Part shown: positions 20,556 to 28,412 of the stretch, in pieces
Layout: every line of letters starts with the position of its first letter
Position numbering within the stretch: the first letter of the stretch is position 1
From: Nocardioides kongjuensis
Lineage (GTDB): Bacteria > Actinomycetota > Actinomycetes > Propionibacteriales > Nocardioidaceae
DNA length: 64,000 bases
Assembly (NCBI RefSeq): GCF_013409625.1
Contig: NZ_JACCBF010000001.1
Location: 3,475,001-3,539,000, forward strand
Reading direction: 5' to 3'
Notes under the pieces: generated by a model
Database searches by the model: none
Seen by the model: only the letters and a program-made list of their open reading frames with translations
Told to the model about the DNA's origin: nothing
Position numbers and translations under genes: made by a program

Positions 20556-21383
20556 TCAGTCCGAGTCCGCGTCCGCGACCTTCCAGTCGCCGTCCTCCTT
20601 GACCAGCTTCACCGTCAGGGTCCGCTCGTCCGTGCGGTCACCGTCGAGCACGTCGTCGACGAACTCCTGGTCGCCGGTGAACTCGGCCGTCTGCCGCACC
20701 TCGACGCTCGCCTCGTCGCCGTCCTCCTCGACGTCCTTGACCTCGTACTCGTAGTCGAAGTCTGCGCGGATGTCGTCGAGCGAGAGGCCGTACTCCTCCT
20801 CGTACTGCTTGGTCGCGTCCTCCTCGTCCTTCGCCTGGGCGTCGGCGAAACCACCGCAGTCGCTGGCGTCCGCGGCGTCGATCAGGGACTGGCGCTCGTC
20901 CTCGGACGACAGCTCGCAGTACTCCTCGTGGTCGCCGTCGGCCCTCGCCTCGAGGTAGTCGGTCGCGACGCCCTCGGGCCCTCCGCCGCCGACCGCCTTG
21001 ACCAGGACCACGACGACGAGGAGGAGCACGACGAACGCGGCCGCGACGCCGCCGAGGACCAGGCCCAGCTTCTTGCCACCACCGCCGCGGCTCGGTGGCG
21101 GGGTCCAGCCGAGCTGCTGCGGCTGGCCGAACTGCTGGGGCTGGCCGAACTGCTGGGGCTGGCCGAACTGCTGCGGCTGGCCGAACTGCTGCGGCTGGCC
21201 GAACTGCTGCGGCTGGCCGAACTGCTGCGGCGGGCGGGGGGCGATGACGGTGGCGTCAGCAGCCGGTCCGGCGGCCGGCGGCTGCGTGTGCTCGGTCCAC
21301 TGGGTGCCGTCCCACCAGCGCTGCCCACCCTGGCCGTCGGGGTACCAACCGGCAGGGACGGTGGGCTGGTTCGGGTCGGACAT
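20556..21383 (-). CDS. DUF2510 membrane protein with FGQPQQ repeats
   Basis: A 275-residue protein. The first ~30 residues form a DUF2510 domain (AGWYPDGQGGQRWWDGTQW). A tandem repeat of FGQPQQ (six F-type units, then an LG variant) precedes a transmembrane helix (LGLVLGGVAAAFVVLLLVVVVLV). The exterior domain starts VATDYLEARADGD and contains CELSSEDERQS and a second Cys (DASDCGGF), matching the two-cysteine domain of its neighbours. The end is very acidic. The function is unknown; a surface or septal structural role is a guess. The ATG is preceded by GGAGAGTG. Confidence 0.72.
   Translation of the reverse strand: MSDPNQPTVPAGWYPDGQGGQRWWDGTQWTEHTQPPAAGPAADATVIAPRPPQQFGQPQQFGQPQQFGQPQQFGQPQQFGQPQQFGQPQQLGWTPPPSRGGGGKKLGLVLGGVAAAFVVLLLVVVVLVKAVGGGGPEGVATDYLEARADGDHEEYCELSSEDERQSLIDAADASDCGGFADAQAKDEEDATKQYEEEYGLSLDDIRADFDYEYEVKDVEEDGDEASVEVRQTAEFTGDQEFVDDVLDGDRTDERTLTVKLVKEDGDWKVADADSD
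21112..21230 (-). repeat. 18-bp in-frame tandem repeat (codes QQFGQP)
   Basis: About six and a half copies of an 18-bp unit, each reading CTGCTGCGGCTGGCCGAA or one-base variants on the plus strand. The unit is in frame, so copy-number change would lengthen or shorten the repeat without breaking the gene. Wobble differences (ctgggg or ctgcgg) separate the copies into two sub-blocks. Confidence 0.85.
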
Positions 21384-21469
21384 CACACTCTCCTGGGCGG
21401 CGCGGGCAGGTCGCCGGGCATCATGCCACGCAGGCGCAGGGCTCAACCCCGCTGCGACCGTGGTGTGAC

Positions 21470-21961
21470 TCAGCCCGCGTCGACGCCGGCCACGCGCCAC
21501 TCGCCGTCGACCTCGACGAGCTCGACCGTGCCGCGGTCGTGGGGGCCGGCGCCCTGCCAGATCGCGTCGAACCCGGCGTGGTCGTCGCCGTGATAGCGCA
21601 GCTCGACGTCGTAGGTGACCCGGGCCCGTCCGTCGCCCTCGCTGAACGGCTCGACGGTGACGACGACGTCGGTGTCGCCACGGTACGGCGCGAGGGCTGA
21701 CGTCTCGGCCCTGGCGGCGGCCGCCTCGGCGTAGGCCGCACAGTCGGCGTACGGCTCACCCTCGTAGAGGTAGTCGCGCCACTGCTCGGTGGCCAGCGAG
21801 CACTCGGTGCGCCAGGCGCCGTCCCAGCTCGCGCGCAGGTAGTCCTCCGCGACGTCCTCGGGCGCCGGGCCGCGCAGCAGCACCACGACCGAGGCCACCA
21901 CGGCCACGACCACGGGCAGTGCGGCCAGGGCGAGGAGGGTGCGGCGTCCGGGGCGTCGCAC
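21470..21961 (-). CDS. signal-anchored two-Cys domain protein
   Basis: A 163-residue protein starting with GTG at 21961, five bases after the stop of the upstream small gene. Residues 1-30 form a basic N-region and a single membrane helix (LLALAALPVVVAVVASVVVLL). The exterior part begins EDVAEDYLRASWDGAWRTEC and contains a second Cys in YADCAAYAE. It then ends with strands typical of NTF2-like domains (VELVEVDGEWRVAGVD). It is a clear structural relative of the exterior domains in neighbouring genes but lacks their proline-rich N-terminus. Its function is unknown. Confidence 0.68.
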   Translation of the reverse strand: MRRPGRRTLLALAALPVVVAVVASVVVLLRGPAPEDVAEDYLRASWDGAWRTECSLATEQWRDYLYEGEPYADCAAYAEAAAARAETSALAPYRGDTDVVVTVEPFSEGDGRARVTYDVELRYHGDDHAGFDAIWQGAGPHDRGTVELVEVDGEWRVAGVDAG

Positions 21962-21966
21962 CCGGC

Positions 21967-22179
21967 TCAGTTGGTGGTGGTGATGATCGCGACCAGCACC
22001 ACGAACAGCACCAGCGCGATCGTGGTCAGCAGACCCACCGTGAAGCCGATGGTCCGCCTGGTCGAGACCGGCGGGGGCGGCAGCGCGGGACCGCCGTAGG
22101 AGGCGGGTGCGCCGCCGAGGTACGGCGGGGGCGGCGGGCCCGGGGGCGGCGGCGGAGCACCGTACGGCGGCTGGCTCAT
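21967..22179 (-). CDS. small proline-rich single-pass membrane protein
   Basis: A 70-residue protein. The first ~38 residues are mostly Pro, Gly and Tyr (MSQPPYGAPPPPPG at the start), followed by STRRT and one membrane helix (IGFTVGLLTTIALVLFVVLV), ending at ITTTN. It has the same N-terminal design as its larger neighbours without their exterior domain. TAACCT lies 6 nt before the ATG with no Shine-Dalgarno, suggesting a leaderless internal promoter. Confidence 0.65.
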   Translation of the reverse strand: MSQPPYGAPPPPPGPPPPPYLGGAPASYGGPALPPPPVSTRRTIGFTVGLLTTIALVLFVVLVAIITTTN

Positions 22180-22218
22180 GCGGTCAGGTTAGTAGGGATC
22201 GGGCCGTCGCGGGGCCGG

Positions 22219-23190
22219 TCAGCCCGCGTCGCTGATCTTCCACCGGCCGCCTTCGCGGACCAGCTCGAAGTCGGACTTCTGGCTCGAGCCGTAGATCGTG
22301 ATCTCGACCGGCACGGTCGCCGTACCGGCGGCGGCGTCGACCGTCGCGTCGCCGACGTCCCACTTCACCGAGTCACCCAGCTCGGTCGGGATCTCGGCGG
22401 CGTCGCAGCTGCCCTCGTCGGCGAGGTACGCCGAGGTGACCAGGTCCTCCGCGGTCGCGCAGTCGCCGGCGAACGCGGAGTCGAGGAAGGCCTCGACCAC
22501 GGCGGTCGGCTCGTCGGGAACGGCACCGGCCGTGCTGGACCCGCCCGCGGAGGGGCTGCCGGAGGGGCTCGGGCCGTCGGTGGGCGCCGTGACGGACGGG
22601 CCCTCGGAGCTCGCGCTGCGGGCGACGTCGTAGGACGCCACCAGCCACTCGCCGTCGACCTTCTCGAGCACGAAGGTGTACGTCGAGCTGCCGGCCTGGC
22701 TGGTGAAGTCGGCGGGCACGCTCGCGGTGGAGCCGTCGATGCTGGCGTCGTGGACGTCGGACTCGACGTCCTCGGTCGCGAGCAGCCGGAAGTCCTCGGA
22801 CTCGCACGGATCGCTCGCCCTGGCGTCCTCGGTCAGCAGCTTCTCGGCGGCCGCGCAGTCGCCGTCCTCGGCGGCGGCGACCAGCCTCTCGACGACGTCC
22901 TCGGGTGTGGCGGCGGCACTGTCGCCCCCGCGGTCGCCGTCACCGTCGCTGTCGTCGTCGCCGGTGAGGGCGACGACCAGGCCGATGGCGATGCCGATGA
23001 GGAGGAGCACGCCGACGACGCCGAGCACGATCCACAGTCCCTTGCCCTTGTCGCCCGACGGCGGGGGGAAGCCGGGCGGCCCGGACGGGGGCGGACCCCA
23101 CGCCGGCGGGCCCGCCGGGGGCGGGCCTGCGGGGGGCGGGCCTGCCGGGGGCGGCGGGAAGGACGGCGGCGGCGGGGGGTGCTGGCTCAT
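22219..23190 (-). CDS. proline-rich membrane protein with duplicated two-Cys exterior domain
   Basis: A 323-residue protein. A strongly proline-rich cytosolic N-terminus (PPPAGPPPAGPP repeats) leads to a membrane helix (LWIVLGVVGVLLLIGIAIGL) and an acidic exterior linker. Two copies of the exterior domain follow. The first reads VVERLVAAAEDGDCAAAEKL with its second Cys at SDPCES. The second, after a Ser/Gly/Pro linker, reads VVEAFLDSAFAGDCATAEDL with its second Cys at GSCDAA. Each ends in a strand pair with WLVASYDV or WKISDAG. The ATG at 23190 shares a base with the stop of the gene upstream (TGATG). Its function is unknown. Confidence 0.72.
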   Translation of the reverse strand: MSQHPPPPPSFPPPPAGPPPAGPPPAGPPAWGPPPSGPPGFPPPSGDKGKGLWIVLGVVGVLLLIGIAIGLVVALTGDDDSDGDGDRGGDSAAATPEDVVERLVAAAEDGDCAAAEKLLTEDARASDPCESEDFRLLATEDVESDVHDASIDGSTASVPADFTSQAGSSTYTFVLEKVDGEWLVASYDVARSASSEGPSVTAPTDGPSPSGSPSAGGSSTAGAVPDEPTAVVEAFLDSAFAGDCATAEDLVTSAYLADEGSCDAAEIPTELGDSVKWDVGDATVDAAAGTATVPVEITIYGSSQKSDFELVREGGRWKISDAG

Positions 23191-23624
23191 CAGGGGTTCA
23201 CCTGCTCGAGGTAGTCGGAGAACCACGACTCCAGGTCAGCGGGGTCGGTGGGGAACGGCGGGATGTCGTCCGGGATACCCGACGGCACCCCACTCGGAAC
23301 CTTCGTCGGCAGGTCCGGGACGCTCGGCGCGCCGCTCGGCAGGTCGGGCAGGGGCTCGGTCGGCAGGTCGCTGGGGAAGTCCGACGCGTCGATCGTGGGC
23401 AGGTCGAGGGTCGGCTTCGTGGCGGGCGCCCCGGGTGTCGTGCTGCTGCTGGTGTCGTCGCCGGCCGGGGCGGCGTCGCCGTCGTCGCGACCGACGAGCA
23501 GGAAGGCGGCGAGCGCCACGATCGCGAGGACCAGCACGACACCGCCGACGGCGACGGCCGCCCGCAGGCCGCGGCCTCCGCCGACCTCGAGGGACGGGCC
23601 ATCGGTCGGGAGCTCGGGGGGCAC
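23190..23624 (-). CDS. single-pass membrane protein with Pro/Asp-rich exterior tail
   Basis: A 144-residue protein starting at GTG 23624, with TAGGGT exactly 6 nt upstream and no Shine-Dalgarno. This is the likely leaderless promoter of the whole minus-strand cluster. After a short cytosolic part comes a membrane helix (AAVAVGGVVLVLAIVALAAFLLV), then a low-complexity exterior tail of Ser/Thr/Pro/Asp repeats (LPTEPLPDLPSGAPSVPDLP) ending DLESWFSDYLEQVNP. No domain is recognised. It overlaps the next gene by one base. Confidence 0.65.
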   Translation of the reverse strand: MPPELPTDGPSLEVGGGRGLRAAVAVGGVVLVLAIVALAAFLLVGRDDGDAAPAGDDTSSSTTPGAPATKPTLDLPTIDASDFPSDLPTEPLPDLPSGAPSVPDLPTKVPSGVPSGIPDDIPPFPTDPADLESWFSDYLEQVNP

Positions 23625-23663
23625 GGCCTCACCCTAGACGAGCCGGGCTTGCAGAATGGGGGG

Positions 23664-24368
23664 ATGGCCGGAGCGTCCACGCCACCGAGGAACCCCTTCA
23701 CGCCCCTCAGCGTGGAGAGCGAGTCGACGGTGTCCCGGGTCGCGGCGGAGGTACGCCGGGCGATCTTCGAGGGCGACCTGGAGAGCGGCACGCCACTGCG
23801 GGAGGTGGCGCTCGCCGAGTCCCTCGGCGTCTCGCGGCCGACCGTGCGGGAGGCGCTGACGGTGCTCGTGACCGAAGGGCTGGCGACCCGGGAGCCGCAC
23901 CGCGGCGTGATGGTCGCGACGCCGCGGGCCGAGTCGGTGCGCGACGTGTGCCGGGCGCGGTGGGTGCTCGAGGGCGCGGGCGTGCAGGCGTGGCCGGCCG
24001 CGGACGCCGTACGGCGAGCGAGGGTGCGCACCACCCTGGACGCCTACACGGCGGCGGTGCGCAGCGGCGAGGCGTCGTACGAGGAGCTCAACGAGCGCCA
24101 CCTGTCCTTCCACGTCTCGCTCGTGGAGCTGACCGGCAGCCCGCGGCTGGTGCAGATGGCCGAGGCGCTGATGGACGAGCTCAGGCTGGCGCTGGCCCAG
24201 GTCGAGCGGATCAACCGCAACGCGCACGACGAGGCCGGCTCGCACGAGGGCCTGGTCGAGCTGCTGGAGGCCGACCGGATCGACGGCCCGGACGGGGCGC
24301 ACGCCTTCCTGCGCAAGCACATCGACGACGCCGAGGTGGAGATCATCGAGGCGCTCGGCCTGGAATGA
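23664..24368 (+). CDS. GntR-family transcriptional regulator (FCD type)
   Basis: A 234-residue regulator. The winged helix-turn-helix covers ~20-85 (LRE-VALAESLGVSRPTVREAL is the recognition helix region). The all-helical C-terminal FCD domain covers ~95-230, with conserved His/Asp/Glu metal or ligand positions (ELNERHLSFHVSLVEL). FadR/FCD regulators usually sense organic or fatty acids. It is divergent from the membrane cluster and 13 bp upstream of the PF04020 gene; its target is unknown. The ATG at 23664 has CAGAAT 6 nt upstream. An in-frame TTG at 23649 is less likely. Confidence 0.88.
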   Translation: MAGASTPPRNPFTPLSVESESTVSRVAAEVRRAIFEGDLESGTPLREVALAESLGVSRPTVREALTVLVTEGLATREPHRGVMVATPRAESVRDVCRARWVLEGAGVQAWPAADAVRRARVRTTLDAYTAAVRSGEASYEELNERHLSFHVSLVELTGSPRLVQMAEALMDELRLALAQVERINRNAHDEAGSHEGLVELLEADRIDGPDGAHAFLRKHIDDAEVEIIEALGLE

Positions 24369-24380
24369 CACACTGGCCGC

Positions 24381-24773
24381 ATGCTGGCCTTCCTGTCCCG
24401 TTGGGCGATCACGGCCGCCGCGCTCGCCGTGGCCGCGCAGCTGATCGACGGCATCTGGTTCGAGGGTGCGAGCGAGGGCCGCGCCGAGCTCGACGACAAG
24501 ATCCTGCCGCTGCTGCTGGTCGCGCTGATCTCGTGCGCGGTCACCGCGTGGGTCAAGCCACTGCTGACCCTGCTGTCGATCCCGTTCATCCTGGTGACGC
24601 TGGGCCTGTTCCTCATCGTGCTCAACGCGCTGCTCCTGCGGTTCACCGCCTGGCTGGCCGACGTGGTCGACATCGGGTTCCACGTCGACGGGTTCTGGCC
24701 GGCGGTGTGGGGCTCGATCATCATCAGCGTCACCACCTGGTTCCTCGACGCGGTCCTCGGCTTCGACGACTGA
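24381..24773 (+). CDS. PF04020 family four-helix membrane protein
   Basis: A 130-residue integral membrane protein with four helices (AITAAALAVAAQLIDGIWF, LPLLLVALISCAVTAWVKPL, LLSIPFILVTLGLFLIVLNA, and a last one around WPAVWGSIIISVTTWFLDAV). The pattern, with K-P-L-L-x-L-x-S-I-P and L-x-L-x-x-x-N-A-x-x-L, is the mycobacterial four-TMS PF04020 family. That family is named holin superfamily IV but is normally chromosomal and of unknown function. It shares TGATG with the phosphatase downstream, so the two are coupled. Confidence 0.85.
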   Translation: MLAFLSRWAITAAALAVAAQLIDGIWFEGASEGRAELDDKILPLLLVALISCAVTAWVKPLLTLLSIPFILVTLGLFLIVLNALLLRFTAWLADVVDIGFHVDGFWPAVWGSIIISVTTWFLDAVLGFDD

Positions 24774-25276
24774 TGACCACCGCTCCCCCACCCCGCACCC
24801 CGGGGCGGTACCGCGTCGCCCTCGTCTGCCTCGGCAACATCTGCCGCTCGCCGATGGCCGACGTCGTGCTCGCCGCCCGGGTCGCCGACGCCGGCCTCGA
24901 CGACCGGGTCGAGGTGATCAGCGCCGGCACCGGCACGTGGCACGTCGGCGAGCCGATGGACCGCAGGGCCGCCGCCCTGCTCACGACCGAGGGGTACGAC
25001 GCCAGCCGGCACCGCGCCCAGCAGGTGCTCGCCTCCTGGCTGGACGAGCAGGACCTGGTCCTGGCGATGGACCACGACAACCTGCGCGACCTGCGCGCCC
25101 TGGGTGACGCCGACCCCGCTCGGGTGCGGCTGTTCCGCGACTTCGACCCGCTGGAGCCAGGCGGGGAGGTGCCGGACCCCTTCTTCGGCGGCGACGAGGG
25201 GTTCGGCACCGTGCTGGCGATGGTGGAGCGGACCTCGGCCGCGCTCGTGGCCGAGGTCGCCGCCGTACTGGCCTGA
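24773..25276 (+). CDS. low-molecular-weight protein-tyrosine phosphatase
   Basis: A 167-residue enzyme. The P-loop CLGNICRS supplies nucleophile C19 and R25 (C-x5-R), and the general acid is in VPDPFFGG near residue 125. This is the PtpA/Wzb class, which removes phosphate from protein tyrosines, or occasionally arginines, in the cytosol. The length is normal. The start overlaps the stop of the PF04020 membrane gene, which may point to a shared role. A minimal kinase is encoded at 14079, but no bacterial tyrosine kinase is seen. Confidence 0.9.
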   Translation: MTTAPPPRTPGRYRVALVCLGNICRSPMADVVLAARVADAGLDDRVEVISAGTGTWHVGEPMDRRAAALLTTEGYDASRHRAQQVLASWLDEQDLVLAMDHDNLRDLRALGDADPARVRLFRDFDPLEPGGEVPDPFFGGDEGFGTVLAMVERTSAALVAEVAAVLA

Positions 25277-25307
25277 ACTGGTCCTACTCACCGGTCACCC
25301 TTACGTT

Positions 25308-25325
25308 TACTAGGACGTCCTAGTA
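25308..25325. promoter_or_regulatory. 18-bp palindromic operator upstream of hydroxyacyl-CoA dehydrogenase
   Basis: TACTAGGACGTCCTAGTA is a perfect 18-bp palindrome 19 nt before the ATG at 25345. A copy with 15 of 18 identical bases lies between the MarR gene and icmF (30373-30390). The size and symmetry fit a MarR or TetR dimer site. Confidence 0.75.
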
Positions 25326-25344
25326 ATCGAGCGAGGGGAACCTG

Positions 25345-26196
25345 ATGACGAGCATCGAGCGTGTGGGAGTGGTCGGCGGCGGCCTGATGGGATCGGGCAT
25401 CGCGGAGGTCAACGCCCGCGCCGGCAAGGACGTGGTCGTCGTCGAGTCCACCGCCGAGGCGGTCGAGGCCGCCCACCAGCGCCTCGAGAACTCCCTCAAG
25501 CGCGCCGAGAGCCGCGGCAAGATCGACTCGGCGGCCGCCGTCCTCGAGCGGATCCGGGTCGTCGACGACCTCACCGCCCTCGCCGACCGCGACATCGTCA
25601 TCGAGGCCATCGTCGAGGACGAGCAGGCCAAGACCGACCTGTTCCGCCGCCTCGACGAGATCGTCACCAGCCCCGACGCGATCCTCGCCTCGAACACCTC
25701 CTCCATCCCGATCATGAAGCTGGCCGTCGCCACGAAGCGCCCCAGCCACGTGCTGGGCGTGCACTTCTTCAACCCGGTCCCGGTCCTCAAGCTGGTCGAG
25801 CTGGTCCCGTCCCTGATGACCGACACCGACACCACCGAGCGCGCCCGCGCCTTCGTGCAGGACGACCTCGGCAAGACCGCCATCGACTGCCAGGACCGCG
25901 CCGGCTTCGTCGTCAACGCCCTGCTGATCCCGTTCATCCTCTCCGCGATCCGGATGTTCGAGTCCGGGTTCGCCTCCGCGGAGGACATCGACCACGGCCT
26001 GGTCCTCGGCGCCGCCCACCCCCAGGGCCCGCTCGCCCTGGCCGACCTGATCGGCCTCGACACCGTCAAGGCCGTCGCCGAGTCGCTGTACGAGGAGTTC
26101 AAGGAGCCCCTGTACGCCGCCCCGCCGCTGCTCGCCCGGATGGTCGAGGCGCGGCTGCTGGGCCGCAAGACCGGGCGGGGCTTCTACACGTACTAG
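25345..26196 (+). CDS. 3-hydroxyacyl-CoA (3-hydroxybutyryl-CoA) dehydrogenase
   Basis: A 283-residue NAD-dependent enzyme. The Rossmann motif is VGVVGGGLMGSGIAE. The catalytic His sits in VLGVHFFNPVPVLKLVEL and the following helix domain has GRGFYTY at the very end, as in FadB2/HbdA stand-alone dehydrogenases. The enzyme oxidises 3-hydroxyacyl-CoA to 3-ketoacyl-CoA in beta-oxidation or short-chain acyl-CoA turnover. AGGGGA precedes the ATG. The palindrome at 25308-25325 should control it. It is monocistronic, followed by a 515-bp repeat-rich space. Confidence 0.92.
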   Translation: MTSIERVGVVGGGLMGSGIAEVNARAGKDVVVVESTAEAVEAAHQRLENSLKRAESRGKIDSAAAVLERIRVVDDLTALADRDIVIEAIVEDEQAKTDLFRRLDEIVTSPDAILASNTSSIPIMKLAVATKRPSHVLGVHFFNPVPVLKLVELVPSLMTDTDTTERARAFVQDDLGKTAIDCQDRAGFVVNALLIPFILSAIRMFESGFASAEDIDHGLVLGAAHPQGPLALADLIGLDTVKAVAESLYEEFKEPLYAAPPLLARMVEARLLGRKTGRGFYTY

Positions 26197-26217
26197 TCCG
26201 GCCGTCGCCTCGCTCCG

Positions 26218-26285
26218 GCATGTCGTGTGGGCGCGTACGACATTCGGCTGAGTCTCGTCGTGCCGCCCGCCGTTCCTGGACGACC
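26218..26285. repeat. degenerate copy of extragenic repeat family B
   Basis: CGACATTCGGCTGAGT (26238-26253) is identical to 45473-45488, and the flanks are similar, ending in CCTGGACG in both. Here the second arm has decayed to GTCGT/ACGAC, so the hairpin is weaker than the copy at 45447. Confidence 0.6.
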
Positions 26286-26361
26286 CGACCGGCGGGCGGT
26301 GGCCACGTGGTCGGCGAGCTCGGGGAGCGGAGGGTGTGGCGGGGGCGGGTGGTGGCTCCGG

Positions 26362-26479
26362 GCGCTGTAACACGTGGTTCGCCCGCCTACCATCCGCCTG
26401 ACCACGCAAATGGGGGACTGTGCGGGTCCGCTACAGGTGACATGGGGCTGGTAGGACGGCGAACGACGTGTTACAGCGC
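26362..26479. repeat. palindromic repeat family A, copy 1
   Basis: A 118-bp element. The outer arms (26362-26382 and 26459-26479) are 21 bp long with one mismatch and contain GCTGTAACACGTGGTTCGC. An inner stem CCTACCA/TGGTAGG is nested inside. It is repeated almost unchanged at 26517. It contains no gene. Confidence 0.9.
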
Positions 26480-26516
26480 GGGCGGTCGGTGCGCGCCATC
26501 GCGCGCGGTGTCCCGG

Positions 26517-26634
26517 GCGCTGTAACACGTGGTCCGCCCGCCTACCATCCGCCTGACCACCCGAATGGGGGGCTGTACGGGTCCGCTACAGGTGACATGG
26601 GGCTGGTAGGACAGCGAACCACGTGTTACAGCGC
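26517..26634. repeat. palindromic repeat family A, copy 2
   Basis: Also 118 bp long. The outer arms (26517-26537 and 26614-26634) are 21 bp with one mismatch, and the inner sequence differs from copy 1 at only a few bases. The same inner stem CCTACCA/TGGTAGG is present. The two copies are separated by 37 bp. The remaining bases from 26635 to 26711 show no recognisable signal. Confidence 0.9.
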
Positions 26635-26711
26635 CGGCGGTCGATGAACGCCGGACGAGCGAGCCGCGGGCGGAAGAAACGGCGTCGGCAAGCGGCGCGG
26701 CGCCAGACGGC

Positions 26712-28412
26712 TCAGCCCTTGAGCCCCGGGAAGTCGTCGTCGCGGAACTCGCCGGCCGGCCGAGTCCCCTCGACCTCGTTCTCCCGCTGCCGCAGCTCGA
26801 CCCGCCGGATCTTGCCGGAGATCGTCTTGGGCAGCTCGAAGAACTCGAGCCGGCGTACCCGCAGGAACGGGGCGAGGTGCTCGCGGGCGTAGCGGAGGAT
26901 CGACTCGGCCGTCTCGGCGCTCGGCTCGTGACCGGGCACCAGCGCCACGTAGGCCTTCGGCACTGCCAGCCGCACCGCATCGGGTGCGGGCACCACGGCA
27001 GCCTCCGCGACCGCCGGGTGCTCGATCAGGACCGACTCGAGCTCGAACGGGCTGATCTTGTAGTCCGAGGCCTTGAAGACGTCGTCGGTGCGGCCGATGT
27101 AGGTGATGTAGCCGTTCTCGTCGCGGGCCGCGACGTCACCGGTGTGGTAGAAGCCGCCGGCCATGGCCTCGGCGTTCTTCTGCGGGTCGCCCTGGTATCC
27201 GGTCATCAGCGTCAACGGCCCACCACTGCCGGCCGACAGGTCCAGGCAGATCTCGCCCTCGCCGACCCCGTCGACGACGACACCCGTGAGCGGGTCGACC
27301 AGCACCACGGGTACGCCGGGAAGCGGCCGGCCCATCGAGCCCGCGACCACGGGCTGGCCGGGGGTGTTGGCGATGGCGGCGGTCATCTCGGTCTGGCCGA
27401 AGCCGTCACGGATGGTGCGGCCCCAGTGCTTCTCGACCTGGCTGATCACCTCGGGGTTGAGCGGCTCGCCGGCGGCGATCGCCTCCCGCAGCGCGCCGGG
27501 TCCACCGGACAGGTCGGCATTGATCAGCATCCGCCACACGGTCGGAGGCGCGCAGAACGTGGTCACGCCCTCCGCCCGCAGCTGCCCCAGCAGGGCGGCG
27601 GCGTCGAAGCGCGCGTAGTTGTAGACGAACACCGTGGCCTCGGCGAGCCACGGGGCGAAGAAGTTCGACCAGGCGTGCTTCGCCCAGCCGGGGCTGGAGA
27701 TGTTGAGGTGCACGTCGCCCGGCTGCAGGCCGAGCCAGTACATCGTGGACAGGTGGCCGACCGGGTACGACACGTGGGTGTGCTCGACCAGCTTGGGCCG
27801 CGAGGTGGTGCCGGAGGTGAAGTAGAGGAGCAGCCGGTCGGTGCTCGCGTTCCCCGGGTGCGGGACGGGTGTGGCGACCGACTCGTACGCCGTCGCGTAG
27901 GACGACCAGCCGTCGGCGGAGCCCACGGCGATCCGCACGTACGAACCGGGGACCTCGTCGAACTTGGCCGTGTCGGCGGCGTTGCAGATCACCGCGCGGG
28001 CGTTCCCGCGGCCGAGCCGGTCGACGAGCTCGGCCGGGCCGACGGCGGTGGTCGTCGGCATGATCACCGCGCCCAGTCGGATCAGCGCGAGCATCGACTC
28101 CCACAGCTCGACCTGGTTGCCGAGCATCACGACGACGCTGTCGCCCCGGCCGATCCCCTGCTCGGTGAGGAGCGCGGCGACCTGCTCGGAACGGGTGACC
28201 AGCTCACCGAAGGAGTACGACGCCCGTCGGCCGTCCTCCTCGACGATCACCAGCCCGGGCTGGTCGTTGTCGCGCGCGAACGAGTCGAACCAGTCGTGGA
28301 CGAAGTTGAAGGTGGGACCCACGTCGGGCCACTGGAAGCGGGCGACGGCCTCGGCGTGATCGGCGCGGAGGTCGCGCAGCAGGTCACGGGCGGTACGCAG
28401 GGTGGTGCTCAT
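26712..28412 (-). CDS. AMP-binding acyl-CoA synthetase (medium/short-chain type)
   Basis: A 566-residue ANL-superfamily ligase. The P-loop-like motif is LLYFTSGTTSRPK, the adenine-binding region DGFGQTEMT, the hinge YHTGDVAARDENGYITYIGR, and the terminal catalytic lysine region ELPKTISGKIRR. The sequence resembles acetyl/medium-chain acyl-CoA synthetases of the MACS kind, which convert a carboxylic acid to acyl-CoA via an acyl adenylate. The substrate is not predictable. The ATG at 28412 was chosen over a GTG at 28421 because AGGAGAG lies 8 nt upstream of the ATG. It is alone, flanked by repeats and by a secreted VWA gene. Confidence 0.9.
   Translation of the reverse strand: MSTTLRTARDLLRDLRADHAEAVARFQWPDVGPTFNFVHDWFDSFARDNDQPGLVIVEEDGRRASYSFGELVTRSEQVAALLTEQGIGRGDSVVVMLGNQVELWESMLALIRLGAVIMPTTTAVGPAELVDRLGRGNARAVICNAADTAKFDEVPGSYVRIAVGSADGWSSYATAYESVATPVPHPGNASTDRLLLYFTSGTTSRPKLVEHTHVSYPVGHLSTMYWLGLQPGDVHLNISSPGWAKHAWSNFFAPWLAEATVFVYNYARFDAAALLGQLRAEGVTTFCAPPTVWRMLINADLSGGPGALREAIAAGEPLNPEVISQVEKHWGRTIRDGFGQTEMTAAIANTPGQPVVAGSMGRPLPGVPVVLVDPLTGVVVDGVGEGEICLDLSAGSGGPLTLMTGYQGDPQKNAEAMAGGFYHTGDVAARDENGYITYIGRTDDVFKASDYKISPFELESVLIEHPAVAEAAVVPAPDAVRLAVPKAYVALVPGHEPSAETAESILRYAREHLAPFLRVRRLEFFELPKTISGKIRRVELRQRENEVEGTRPAGEFRDDDFPGLKG

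Noticed and set aside
21112..21230. Regular 18-bp repeats that might suggest a CRISPR array
   Set aside because: There are no spacers; the units are contiguous, in frame and encode FGQPQQ inside a membrane protein gene. No cas genes are present.
24381..24773. Holin-family label suggesting a prophage
   Set aside because: PF04020 proteins are common chromosomal membrane proteins in actinobacteria. No phage structural, integrase or lysin genes are nearby.
26197..26711. Possible insertion sequence between 26.2 and 26.7 kb
   Set aside because: The inverted arms enclose no transposase and each element is only 118 bp. It is better described as a palindromic repeat family.
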